Source of the DNA: BOG-1184 sp049514575
GTDB taxonomy: Bacteria; Fibrobacterota; Chitinivibrionia; Chitinivibrionales; Chitinispirillaceae
Length of the DNA: 64,000 nucleotides
Direction: 5' to 3'
NCBI GenBank assembly: GCA_049514575.1
Contig: JBEKUX010000007.1
Location: 68,615 to 132,614, forward strand
How positions within the stretch are numbered: position 1 is the stretch's first letter; every line of letters begins with the position of its first letter. Made by a program: the position numbers and the translations under genes. Below, piece after piece: positions 34,452-42,398 of this stretch. Below the pieces are notes generated by a model that saw nothing but the letters and a program-made list of their open reading frames with translations, was not told the DNA's origin and ran no database searches.

Positions 34452-34544
34452 ATGCACCGATTCATGCTGTGGAAGCCGGGGTGGTGGGTACTGCATGTTC
34501 TTGCTATAGTGTTCATGTTCTGGATGGGACATTTCATGAGGTAA
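34452..34544 (+). CDS. 30-residue single-helix membrane peptide
   Basis: ATG 34452 to TAA 34542-34544, with AGGAG six bases upstream and starting 9 bases after the previous gene. It opens MHRFMLWKPGWWVLHVLAIV and ends FMFWMGHFMR. One helix rich in Trp and Met with His at both ends, as in small subunits of membrane electron-transfer complexes. It is too short for most gene finders; the reading-frame position, ribosome site and composition support it. Function unknown. Confidence 0.6.
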   Translation: MHRFMLWKPGWWVLHVLAIVFMFWMGHFMR

Positions 34545-34696
34545 ACAAATTCTTCTCTTTCACTTTTCCCGCTTTTTTCCCTTTTAAAAATTCGTTCACT
34601 AATTCAAATAATGTGCGTCTATTTTCATTTTTGGAAACATATGGAATAATTTTTCCGCAACAAATCGATTTGAACCGCTTTAATTGACAGCAAGTT

Positions 34697-34713
34697 CTGG
34701 CACTTCCTTTGCT
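34697..34713 (+). promoter_or_regulatory. Sigma-54-type promoter for the pilin-ferritin operon
   Basis: CTGGCACTTCCTTTGCT: TGGCAC-N5-TTGCT, a full consensus match, 36 bases before ATG 34748. Sigma-54 control of pilin genes is well known (pilA). Confidence 0.78.
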
Positions 34714-34747
34714 CATTACTACTATTGACCGAATCAAAGGAGGGCAT

Positions 34748-35146
34748 ATGAGAACCAGCAACTGCCAAAATGAAAACGGCTTCACTCTCGTGGAAGGTAT
34801 TGTTGTCGCCGTTATCGTCGCGGTCCTTTCTGCCGTGGCGACTCCGCTGTACATGGGTTATGTCCGCGACACGCGGATAAATGTTGCCGATAATATCGCC
34901 AGCATGGTGGCAAGCGCCTGCGGAGCGACGAAGCTTGAGGATTCATCACTGGTTGCCGCGGTAATCAACGGCTCCCCGTATGCTTCCACCAGAACCACCG
35001 TGTCTACGATCACTCTGAAGGGCATGGGCGGTGAAGATAACAAGATCCAGGTACCGGCGGATTTCAGCGTCTCGGTCGATAACACCAACGTGGTATGCAT
35101 CTATACGAAAGACGCAAATATAGTATCGAGGACGTTCACGTTTTAA
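34748..35146 (+). CDS. Type IV pilin-like protein
   Basis: 132 residues from ATG 34748 (AAAGGAGG upstream; an earlier ATG at 34709 would overlap the promoter). A short positively charged leader ends at G|FTLVE, the prepilin peptidase site with Glu5, followed by the hydrophobic N-terminal helix (GIVVAVIVAVLSAVATPLYMGYVRD). The globular part holds two cysteines (Cys57-type ACGAT and VVCIYT) and is short. No other pilus gene is nearby. It may be the major subunit of a thin pilus or a pseudopilin. It is followed after 21 bases by a ferritin-like gene. Confidence 0.88.
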   Translation: MRTSNCQNENGFTLVEGIVVAVIVAVLSAVATPLYMGYVRDTRINVADNIASMVASACGATKLEDSSLVAAVINGSPYASTRTTVSTITLKGMGGEDNKIQVPADFSVSVDNTNVVCIYTKDANIVSRTFTF

Positions 35147-35167
35147 TATAAAGAAAGGTGGTCTCCG

Positions 35168-35707
35168 ATGATCTTGACAAGAGAGGCTATGCCGACCGAG
35201 CAACACCTGCATTTCAACGGGCTTCGACATGCGACGGTTGGAAACGGCGAAGAGGAAATCCTGGAGGCATATCTGGCATTTGCCTATTATCATACGCTCA
35301 ATAATGCCGAAAAGTATGAAAATGCAGCGGCAAACTCCCGTCTCGACGAACAGAAAACCCTGTTCTCCCAGCTGGCCTGCCGGAAAAGAGAGGTGGCCCA
35401 CCGGCTGAAGAGCAACCGGTCCGACGCCGCTCTCCTTTTCGAAAGGGAAAAAAAGCATCCGAACTTTCCGCAGGAAGGAGCCGAGATCGATTCAGAAGTG
35501 GACCCGCTTTTCACGCTGAACAATGCTTTTGATTTCGCCTACCGGAGAGAGTATAAAACGCTTGCGGTTTACGAGAAGCTGGCCAAGGCCGTTCTTATTC
35601 CTTCGGTCAGGGTCCTTTTTGATTACTTGATGGAGTCCCAGGTAATGCATATCCGCTACCTCGATACCCAGGTCGCGGTCGCAAACACCGGATCAACAGC
35701 GGCTTGA
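35168..35707 (+). CDS. Ferritin-like/rubrerythrin-like diiron protein
   Basis: 179 residues. The four-helix pattern has Glu in EEEILEAYLAFAYYHTLNNAEKYENAA, KREVAHRL (ExxH), FAYRREYKTLAVYEKLAKAV and ESQVMHIRYLD (ExxH), as in diiron ferritin-like and rubrerythrin-type proteins. There is no rubredoxin domain and no Cys pair. It probably reduces peroxide or handles iron in the cytoplasm. Its place behind a pilin under a sigma-54-type promoter is unusual. It has an AAAGGTGG ribosome site. Confidence 0.78.
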   Translation: MILTREAMPTEQHLHFNGLRHATVGNGEEEILEAYLAFAYYHTLNNAEKYENAAANSRLDEQKTLFSQLACRKREVAHRLKSNRSDAALLFEREKKHPNFPQEGAEIDSEVDPLFTLNNAFDFAYRREYKTLAVYEKLAKAVLIPSVRVLFDYLMESQVMHIRYLDTQVAVANTGSTAA

Positions 35708-35787
35708 TATCTTAATATCCGGCCGTTGCAGCGTGACACCACGCCGCTACGGCCGTTTTTCTTACCCTGTACCGTCTGCGGGAGTTT

Positions 35788-36228
35788 TTATTCGAGAAGA
35801 ACGGACAACTCCGCTATATGCTCCTCTTCGTCAAGTATCACGTGCCTGATCTCATGCTCCAGGGTCTCAAATTTATAATGCAGTTCGGCCTTATGGTCCA
35901 TGACGGTTTTATAAATCTGCTTGTAGTAATCCACGGCCTCGCGTTCGTTGGTCCGGTTGATCTCCAGTATTTTATTTATCCCGGTTGCCCGGTGCGTCTC
36001 CGCGATCCCCATGCTCGGCTCGCCGCCGAGAAAGCTGCCGATAAGCGCCCTGAACTTCTGCTCATGTTTCTCTTCGTCCCCGGCTATTTCCTTGAGCCGC
36101 TCAATGACGGGTTCGGCGTTCAAACCGCTTATTAGCTCCGCGTGCGCAAGATATTGGATACGCGCCGCATGCTCCAGTTCAAGCGCCTTGTTCAGCATCC
36201 CGGCCAACTCGCTCTTTATTCCGGCCAT
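35788..36228 (-). CDS. Ferritin-like protein (bacterioferritin/DPS-like superfamily)
   Basis: 146 residues from ATG 36228 with AAGGAGG upstream. Helices carry the diiron pattern: LNKALELEHAARIQYLAHAEL, IAGDEEKHEQKFRALIG (ExxH), EREAVDYYKQIYKTV and LEHEIRHVILDEEEHIAEL (ExxH). It is related in fold but not close in sequence to the preceding ferritin-like protein. It should bind iron or act as a peroxidase. It has its own sigma-54-type promoter on the minus strand. Confidence 0.85.
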   Translation of the reverse strand: MAGIKSELAGMLNKALELEHAARIQYLAHAELISGLNAEPVIERLKEIAGDEEKHEQKFRALIGSFLGGEPSMGIAETHRATGINKILEINRTNEREAVDYYKQIYKTVMDHKAELHYKFETLEHEIRHVILDEEEHIAELSVLLE

Positions 36229-36280
36229 AACAACCTCCTTGATGAAAAGTGTTTTAAAAACCATGACGTTCTAAAAATTT

Positions 36281-36297
36281 CGCAAATACCGTGCCAT
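36281..36297 (-). promoter_or_regulatory. Sigma-54-type promoter for the ferritin-like gene
   Basis: Minus strand ATGGCACGGTATTTGCG: TGGCAC-N5-TTGCG, 54 bases before the start codon at 36228. It forms a divergent pair with 36438-36454. Confidence 0.7.
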
Positions 36298-36437
36298 CGT
36301 GGGTCCCATCGGTTCAGCAGAAGCTTACACTGGATTAAACCAGCACATTTTCTCGAATTCGCGAATAATTTTGCTGAAGTTGCTATAATCAGTAAGGTTA
36401 CACATCAGGAACCTGCGATATTTCAAGAAAATGCCTC

Positions 36438-36454
36438 ATGGAACGGAAATTGCG
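36438..36454 (+). promoter_or_regulatory. Sigma-54-type promoter for the NmrA-WrbA-SOD operon
   Basis: ATGGAACGGAAATTGCG: GG-N10-GC with TTGCG, 47 bases before ATG 36500. It is less typical at the -24 side (TGGAAC). Confidence 0.55.
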
Positions 36455-36499
36455 TTGGTAACGGCATAGTAAGCTTGTTATGAAAAGAAAGGGGCTCTT

Positions 36500-37390
36500 A
36501 TGGTGACGATACTTGGCGCAAGCGGAAAAACCGGAATGAAAACGACTGAAATCCTTCTCACCGAAGGTGAAAAAATACGGTGCGTAGGACGTTCGCTGGA
36601 ACATATACAGCCGCTTATCGAAAGAGGCGCGGAGGCCTTTATCGGCGACCAGACGGACGCACGATTTCTCACCGGCGCCTTTATGGAAGCGAGTGCGGCC
36701 TATGCGCTTATTCCTCCGAAAATAGACGCAGATGATGTCAGGAACTATTACGATACCATGGGACAGGCATTGGTCAAGGCCGTAAAAAGGTCGGGATTGA
36801 AAAAAATCGTCTTTTTATCAAGTCTCGGAGCGGACCGCGATTCCGGCACCGGGCCGGTACTCGGCCTTCACGATGTGGAAAAAGCGCTCGACGCGCTTGC
36901 CGACGTCGATATGGTGTTTCTCCGTGCCGGTTACTTTTTCGAAAATACTCTTATGAACGTAAGCTTCATTAAAAACAACAAGATCAATGTGAACCCGATT
37001 GATCCCGACGCTCCGATCCTCATGGTCGCGTCAAAGGACATCGGCGAGAAGGCCGCCGAACTTCTGGCAAAGCGCGATTTTTCGGGCCATACCGTCGTTG
37101 AGCTTTTCGGCGAACGCATTTCATACCGTGAGGTGACGAAAATAATCGGCGACAAGATCGGTATTCCCTATATGCCTTGCATCCAGACGCCTGACCAGTA
37201 CGCGATACAGAACATGATTGCAATGGGGATGTCGCAAAACATGGCGGAATCGTTCGTGGAACTTGCCCATGGGATCAGCCTCGGCGCGGTGACAACGACA
37301 AAACTCAACCCGGCAAAACCGAACGCGACGACGAAATTCAAGGATTTTGTGGATGAGGTATTTTATCCGTTATACAAAAAAGCAGCCTGA
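36500..37390 (+). CDS. NmrA-like NAD(P)-binding protein, copy 2
   Basis: 296 residues, the same length as copy 1 and clearly related over its whole length (MVTILGASGKTGMKT; GTGPVLGLHDVEKALDAL; NTLMNVSFIKNNKINV; ELFGERISYREVTKIIGDKIGIP). The Rossmann loop GASGKTG is intact. It is probably a redox sensor or quinone-type reductase. It is the first gene of a tight operon with WrbA (21 bases) and SOD (32 bases), linking it to oxidative stress. SD AAAGGGG. Confidence 0.92.
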   Translation: MVTILGASGKTGMKTTEILLTEGEKIRCVGRSLEHIQPLIERGAEAFIGDQTDARFLTGAFMEASAAYALIPPKIDADDVRNYYDTMGQALVKAVKRSGLKKIVFLSSLGADRDSGTGPVLGLHDVEKALDALADVDMVFLRAGYFFENTLMNVSFIKNNKINVNPIDPDAPILMVASKDIGEKAAELLAKRDFSGHTVVELFGERISYREVTKIIGDKIGIPYMPCIQTPDQYAIQNMIAMGMSQNMAESFVELAHGISLGAVTTTKLNPAKPNATTKFKDFVDEVFYPLYKKAA

Positions 37391-37411
37391 ACATTTAAAA
37401 GGAGGGACGCT

Positions 37412-38020
37412 ATGAAAGTTCTTATAGTATTCTATTCGGCATGGGGTCATCTTTACAGTATGGCAAAAGCCGCTGCTGAAGGCGTGCGTGAGGTAAAAGG
37501 GGCGAAAGCCGAACTGCGCCGCGTGCCGGAGACGCTGCCTGAAGCGATGCAGAAGCAGCTCGGCATAATAAACCTCCCGGACGTGCCGGTATGCACCATC
37601 GACGAACTGGCGTCCGCCGACGCGATCATCTTCGGCGCGCCGACCCGCTTCGGAAACATGTGCGGCCAGATGCGGCAGTTTCTCGACGGCACAGGACCGC
37701 TGTGGGCCAAGGGCGCGCTGATCGGCAAAGTGGGCAGCGTTTTTACCGGCTCTGCCACTCAGCACGGCGGCCAGGAGTCCACGATCCTGAGTTTTCACAC
37801 CACACTGCTGCACCACGGCATGATTGTCGTGGGCCTGCCCTATGCGTTCGAGGGGCAGACGCGGATGGACGAAATCACGGGCGGGTCGCCCTACGGCGCG
37901 TCGACTATTGCCGGAGGTAAAGGCGAGCGCCAGCCGAGCGCAAACGAGCTGGCTGCGGCAAAATTTCAGGGGAAGCATGTTGCAACGATAACAGCGAAAC
38001 TAATAACAAGTAAATCATGA
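37412..38020 (+). CDS. wrbA: NAD(P)H:quinone oxidoreductase, WrbA type
   Basis: 202 residues, flavodoxin fold. The FMN phosphate loop is FYSAWGHLYSMA, followed by the WrbA-type GAPTRFGNMCGQMRQFLD, the SATQHGGQESTILSF block and the C-terminal GGSPYGASTIAGG. It reduces quinones by two electrons so that no semiquinone radical forms. SD AAAGGAGGG. Its operon with SOD and an NmrA-like protein supports a role against oxidative stress. Confidence 0.95.
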   Translation: MKVLIVFYSAWGHLYSMAKAAAEGVREVKGAKAELRRVPETLPEAMQKQLGIINLPDVPVCTIDELASADAIIFGAPTRFGNMCGQMRQFLDGTGPLWAKGALIGKVGSVFTGSATQHGGQESTILSFHTTLLHHGMIVVGLPYAFEGQTRMDEITGGSPYGASTIAGGKGERQPSANELAAAKFQGKHVATITAKLITSKS

Positions 38021-38052
38021 TATATTTTACTCTATAACAATAAGGAGGATTC

Positions 38053-38634
38053 ATGGAACATAAACTTCCCGCTTTACCGTTTGCCATGGACGCGCTGGCG
38101 CCCGTCATTTCAAAGGAGACCCTTGAATACCACTATGGCAAGCACCATGCGGCCTATGTGACGAACCTCAACAAACTCATTGTTGGGACCGAGTTCGAGA
38201 GCCTTCCCCTCGAGGAAATCATCAAAAAGTCGCCGAGCGGAGGTATTTTCAACAATGCGGCCCAGATCTGGAACCATACGTTCTACTGGCAGGGCCTGGC
38301 CCCGAAAAGCGGCGGAGAACCGGCCGGCGCGGTCGCCGAGGCGATCAGAAAGAACTTCGGTTCATTCGACAAATTCAAGGAACAATTCACGAAAACTGCG
38401 GTCACGACCTTCGGATCGGGTTGGGCCTGGCTTGTCAAGACCAGTGACGGAAAACTTGCCATTGAAAGCACGAGCAACGCCGGCACCCCGCTCAAGGACG
38501 GCAGAAAACCGCTCCTCACCTGCGACGTATGGGAACACGCCTACTACATCGATTACCGGAACAACAGGGCCGGCTATGTGGAAGCGTTCTGGAAACTGGT
38601 GAACTGGAAGTTTGTGGCGGAGAACCTCGGATAA
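38053..38634 (+). CDS. sodB: Iron superoxide dismutase
   Basis: 193 residues. The metal ligands are His27, His75, Asp158 and His162 (EYHYGKHH, WNHTFYW, CDVWEHAYYIDY). The residues FGSGWAWL and the short N terminus are typical of the Fe form; iron rather than manganese is inferred from these. It dismutates superoxide to O2 and H2O2. It is last in the NmrA-WrbA-SOD operon and is followed by a terminator. SD AAGGAGG. Confidence 0.96.
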   Translation: MEHKLPALPFAMDALAPVISKETLEYHYGKHHAAYVTNLNKLIVGTEFESLPLEEIIKKSPSGGIFNNAAQIWNHTFYWQGLAPKSGGEPAGAVAEAIRKNFGSFDKFKEQFTKTAVTTFGSGWAWLVKTSDGKLAIESTSNAGTPLKDGRKPLLTCDVWEHAYYIDYRNNRAGYVEAFWKLVNWKFVAENLG

Positions 38635-38651
38635 CAGAAGGTACTGCCGAT

Positions 38652-38691
38652 AAAAAATCCTCATGGGAATTGGTTCCCACCGGGGATTTTA
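38652..38691 (+). terminator. Rho-independent-type terminator after sodB
   Basis: AAAATCC...GGGAA-ttgg-TTCCC...GGATTTT forms a stem just after the sodB stop, with an A-run before and a TTTT at the end. It could serve both strands. Confidence 0.65.
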
Positions 38692-38708
38692 TCCGCCTAC
38701 GCAGAAGA

Positions 38709-38835
38709 CCTCGGGCGTAAGCCCGGGGATGAATGCGTCGGACGGACCTGCCGTAGCTTTAGCGAAGGCAGGTTCTTGAAATGTTTCGGCGGATTCCGCC
38801 GAACAATAGTAGGTACCACGGCCGTAAGGCCGTGG
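38709..38835. repeat. Cluster of four short hairpins
   Basis: Four inverted repeats in ~127 bases: CCTCGGGC-gtaa-GCCCGGGG (38709-38728), CCTGCC...GGCAGG (38747-38772), TTCGGCGG-att-CCGCCGAA (38785-38803) and CCACGGCC-gtaa-GGCCGTGG (38816-38835). The last two are perfect. No gene lies here, between convergent sodB and the barrel gene. Confidence 0.6.
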
Positions 38836-38873
38836 GGCTCCATTACAGCGGGTGCGCTCCTGCCCTGGACGTG

Positions 38874-39497
38874 TTACAGCTTGATTCGTACTCCTGCCTT
38901 CAGCTCCATGCCTTTGTTCGTGAGCGAATTGTCCGCCCCGGCATTCTTGTCGATATTGCTCAAGCCTAAATCATAAACGAACTCGACAAACGGCACTATT
39001 TTCGGCAGGCCGAGTTCCATGCCTGCGCCGAAATCAAGCCCGAAATCGATCGGATTCAAGCCGTCTTTTATGTCGGTAGATTGACCGGTCACTTCGTTTT
39101 TTGCCGACAAAAGCAGGCCGAAATTAAAACCCGCAAGTGCGTAGGGGCTTATAAGGGGGAAAGCACGGTATTTTAATTTTGCATGAACAGGCAGCATGCA
39201 ATACGATAATGCTTTCTCCTCGATATTGCCGATGTCATTCGTCCATTTGGCGCCACGCTGTTCATACGCGATGCCGGATTCGACTGAAAACAGATTCATG
39301 ATGACGATATCCAGGACGCCGCCGGCAACCAGACCGTTTTTCGTGTCGCTGGTAACCGAATTTCCACCGCCGCTGTTAGTCTGTTTGAACATGCTGACCC
39401 CGGCAGTGACTCCGGCCTGCAGACCCACCTGCGCAAAAACCGATGCAGTAATGAGAACGACGATACCTGCAGTCCTGCTAAAAAGCCGCATTTTCAT
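38874..39497 (-). CDS. Outer-membrane beta-barrel protein (PorT/OmpX-like)
   Basis: 207 residues. A signal peptide (FSRTAGIVVLITASVFA) is followed by an eight-strand barrel pattern: QVGLQAGVTAGVSMFKQTN, GLVAGGVLDIVIMNLFSVESGIAYEQRGAKW, YCMLPVHAKLKYRAFPLISPYALAGFNFGLLLSAK, GLDFGAGMELGLPKIVPFVEFVYDLGLSNI, and a final GMELKAGVRIKL ending in Leu with a C-terminal aromatic-poor strand. The PorT-family pattern (FSVESGIxYEQRGAK) is common in FCB bacteria. Its substrate or function is unknown. Confidence 0.83.
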   Translation of the reverse strand: MKMRLFSRTAGIVVLITASVFAQVGLQAGVTAGVSMFKQTNSGGGNSVTSDTKNGLVAGGVLDIVIMNLFSVESGIAYEQRGAKWTNDIGNIEEKALSYCMLPVHAKLKYRAFPLISPYALAGFNFGLLLSAKNEVTGQSTDIKDGLNPIDFGLDFGAGMELGLPKIVPFVEFVYDLGLSNIDKNAGADNSLTNKGMELKAGVRIKL

Positions 39498-39673
39498 TTG
39501 CCGCTCCTTTCGGAATGTTTATTTTTTTCGGCGCCTGCCCTGGTTGTTGTAAAATATTTAACCGTTTGCACGAATACAAATTTCTCAGTCTGCCGCGGAC
39601 GACATCTTCAGGTCGGCTGTTATTTCCTGATACTCTGGCACTATTCCACCAGCATAAACAATTTTTCGGAGGT

Positions 39674-40345
39674 ATGAAGCGCTGCAGCACCGATATCAAT
39701 GTAGTGTACCGGATCCTTAAAAAAGAGTTCGCGAAGAACCGCGTTCCGGTGGTCGATCTCATCGAGGCCCAGACCAAAGACCCTTTCAAGATCCTGGTCA
39801 CGACCATGCTCAGCGCGCGCACAAAAGACCAGACTACACGTACCGCGGCGCAGCGGCTTTTCGTGGTGATCAATACCTTCGACGATCTTGACAAAATTTC
39901 TCTTTCCACGATAGAAAAAATGATCTATCCGGTCGGCTTTTACCACGCAAAAGCGCGTAATCTGAAAAAATGGCCGTCTATTATCAAAGAAAACTTCGGC
40001 GGCGTCATACCCGACACGGTGGATGCACTGGTCAATCTTCCGGGCGTGGGCAGAAAAACAGCCAATCTCGTTGTGGCATTAGGGTTCAACAAGCCGGCGG
40101 TATGCGTTGATGTTCACGTGCACCGGATTTTCAACCGCATAGGCTATCTTGTGTCAAAAACTCCGCTTGAAACCGAAATGTTTCTCCGCAAAAATCTGCC
40201 GGTCAGGTACTGGACCACCTTCAACTCCTATTTCGTCTCATTCGGTCAGCACACCTGTTTTCCTCGGAATCCGCGCTGCGACCGGTGCCCGGTCCGTCGC
40301 TATTGCGGCAGGGTCAATGTTGAAACGAAATACGGTACAGGATGA
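39674..40345 (+). CDS. nth: Endonuclease III-like DNA glycosylase/AP lyase
   Basis: 223 residues from ATG 39674. A helix-hairpin-helix with the catalytic Lys (LPGVGRKTANLV) and the catalytic Asp (VDVHVHRIFNRIGY) are present, with the C-terminal [4Fe-4S] motif C-x6-C-x2-C-x5-C (CFPRNPRCDRCPVRRYC). It removes oxidised pyrimidines and cleaves AP sites. The SD GGAGG is only one base from this ATG, so the real start might lie slightly elsewhere. It overlaps rtcB by ATGA. Confidence 0.93.
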   Translation: MKRCSTDINVVYRILKKEFAKNRVPVVDLIEAQTKDPFKILVTTMLSARTKDQTTRTAAQRLFVVINTFDDLDKISLSTIEKMIYPVGFYHAKARNLKKWPSIIKENFGGVIPDTVDALVNLPGVGRKTANLVVALGFNKPAVCVDVHVHRIFNRIGYLVSKTPLETEMFLRKNLPVRYWTTFNSYFVSFGQHTCFPRNPRCDRCPVRRYCGRVNVETKYGTG

Positions 40346-41538
40346 AAAAACGCGATCTTGAAAAAACACCTTCGGCCGCGGCACCATACCGGATCTGGGG
40401 CGCTGATATTGACAAAGATGCAATTGCCCAGATGGAGCGAGCGTGCTCTCTGCCCGTGGCCGTACGCGGCGCGCTCATGCCGGACGCGCACGTGGGCTAT
40501 GGCCTGCCTATCGGCGGCGTGCTTGCGGTGCGCGACGCGGTCATCCCCTACGCGGTGGGCGTGGACATCGCCTGCCGCATGAAAATGACCGTGTTCGACC
40601 TTCCGCCAGATCTCCTGCAAAGCGATCCGGAACGGTTTAAGACTGCAATAAACAGCGGAACGCTGTTCGGCGTGGGCGCCGCCTACCGGAAGAGGCGCCA
40701 GCACCCGGTCATGGATCTTGACTGGTCTGTCTCGCCCGTCACTCTGCAGAATAAAGATCTGGCATGGGGCCAGCTCGGAACGAGCGGGAGCGGCAACCAT
40801 TTCGTGGAGTTCGGGATTTTGACAGTTGAGAAACCGGAAACCGGGCTCGGTCCCGGAGTGTATCTGGCGCTTTTGAGCCACAGCGGAAGCCGGGGCATTG
40901 GCGCAAAGGTCGCCTCCTGTTACAGCAAAACGGCCATGCAGAAACACCGCGAACTGCCGAAGGAGTTCCAGCACCTGGCCTGGCTCGACATGCGTTCGCA
41001 TGAAGGGAAGGAGTACTGGGCCGCCATGAAGCTCATGGGCAGATACGCTGCCGCAAACCATGGGCTGATCCATGAGCAGATCGCCGCGCACCTCGGCGCC
41101 CGTGTGCTCCTTGACATTGAGAACCATCACAATTTTGCCTGGAAGGAACTCCATGACGGAAAAGAAGTGATTGTGCACCGCAAGGGCGCCACGCCTGCCG
41201 CCGCAGGCCTGCGGGGGATCATTCCCGGCTCAATGGGAACGCCGGGTTTTGTGGTTCAGGGCAAAGGGAACGAGGCTGCGCTCATGAGCGCGGCCCACGG
41301 CGCTGGCCGGCGTATGAGCCGCACGGCCGCAAAGCGGCAGTTCACCTGGAACGATGCGCGCGGCCTGCTCGATGCGGCCGGCGTGACACTCATCTCGGCC
41401 GGACTCGACGAGGTGCCCATGGTATATAAAGACATCTTCAAGGTCATGTCCGCGCAGGCGGACCTCGTGGAAATCCTGGCCAGGTTTGACCCGAAAATCG
41501 TGAAGATGGCGGAGGGCAGGGAACGAGCGGAAGATTGA
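40342..41538 (+). CDS. rtcB: RtcB-family RNA ligase
   Basis: 398 residues, short for the family (usually 400-480) and of the subclass with GVDIACRM (Asp75, Cys78) instead of GVDIGCGM. Metal and substrate motifs: MPDAHVGYGLPIGGV (with His50), SHSGSRGIGAK, NHHNFAWKE, VHRKGATPA, GSMGTPGFVV and AHGAGRRMSR (with the His that takes GMP). It joins 2',3'-cyclic phosphate or 3'-phosphate RNA ends to 5'-OH ends using GTP and Mn. No archease gene is adjacent; the partner is a DNA repair enzyme in the same operon. Confidence 0.93.
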   Translation: MKKRDLEKTPSAAAPYRIWGADIDKDAIAQMERACSLPVAVRGALMPDAHVGYGLPIGGVLAVRDAVIPYAVGVDIACRMKMTVFDLPPDLLQSDPERFKTAINSGTLFGVGAAYRKRRQHPVMDLDWSVSPVTLQNKDLAWGQLGTSGSGNHFVEFGILTVEKPETGLGPGVYLALLSHSGSRGIGAKVASCYSKTAMQKHRELPKEFQHLAWLDMRSHEGKEYWAAMKLMGRYAAANHGLIHEQIAAHLGARVLLDIENHHNFAWKELHDGKEVIVHRKGATPAAAGLRGIIPGSMGTPGFVVQGKGNEAALMSAAHGAGRRMSRTAAKRQFTWNDARGLLDAAGVTLISAGLDEVPMVYKDIFKVMSAQADLVEILARFDPKIVKMAEGRERAED

Positions 41539-41663
41539 AATACAAAACAAATGTTTTTTATGGGTCGCCCGAGGCGAAGGTTAAATTAACAATAAACCGC
41601 CGAAATTGCTCGTTTTTTTACTGACAGGTGAAGATATCGTTTCCCGCAGGATATTCACTGTTT

Positions 41664-42398
41664 TCAGGCGCTTTCGAGGAATTCGACAAGCTTTTTCAGC
41701 GCAACCCTGAACCTGAACATGAGGCCTGCCATCTCCTCGGCGGTAAGATAGTCCTTCAATTCATTTTCTATTTTCTCCTGTGTCACGGACTCAATAAATT
41801 CATCCAATTTTCCGGAAAGATCGGAAACCGTCATCCTGACTTTCGATGTCCTGCCTGACGTACGGACTTCGGTGGCTGACAGCCGCTGTTTCAAAACGCC
41901 GAGATCAGGCCGAATACCAAGCCTTTCAACAAGGAAATAAATATCATACATGTCCCGCATCAGGCGACGCTCGTTCCATGCCGCAAGCTTATGCGCCAGG
42001 GCGTGATCGAAGCGCATGGCCCTTATTATCCGTCCCTGTTGCCGGTTTGCGCGTGCCAGCGGTGCGGTGCTCATCTCGATTGAAGGACACTCTTTTGCCG
42101 CATTGATTTCGATCTGCAGTTTCAGGTTCTGATATTCGACGATACAGCGCAGGCATTTGGAATTAATTGAGCTGGTCACCCTGACACCTGCGATTTCCTG
42201 CAGGGTTCTGACGACGATGTCCCTCAGGTCTCTTTTCGAAGAAAACGGGACAAAGACGTAATCAAGGTCATTGGTAAAACGAGGACAATCGGCGAGCCGC
42301 AGTTCCATGCCGCCCTTTACTATCGCATAGTTCGCCAGCCGGTCGGCAAAATGGTTCATGACCATGACCATCAGCGGGTCAAGATTATTGACGTTCAT
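41664..42398 (-). CDS. abiEii: AbiEii-type nucleotidyltransferase toxin
   Basis: 244 residues. It has the AbiEii/MenT nucleotidyltransferase signature: VKGGMELRL (KGG) and TNDLDYVF (acidic D-x-D), then LQIEINAAKE and the downstream LAHKLAAWNERRLMRDMYDIYFLVE. It would modify a tRNA or other nucleotide acceptor and stop growth. It starts 14 bases inside the end of the antitoxin gene, the usual AbiE order. The middle region VRTSGRTSKVRM is specific to this copy. Confidence 0.88.
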   Translation of the reverse strand: MNVNNLDPLMVMVMNHFADRLANYAIVKGGMELRLADCPRFTNDLDYVFVPFSSKRDLRDIVVRTLQEIAGVRVTSSINSKCLRCIVEYQNLKLQIEINAAKECPSIEMSTAPLARANRQQGRIIRAMRFDHALAHKLAAWNERRLMRDMYDIYFLVERLGIRPDLGVLKQRLSATEVRTSGRTSKVRMTVSDLSGKLDEFIESVTQEKIENELKDYLTAEEMAGLMFRFRVALKKLVEFLESA

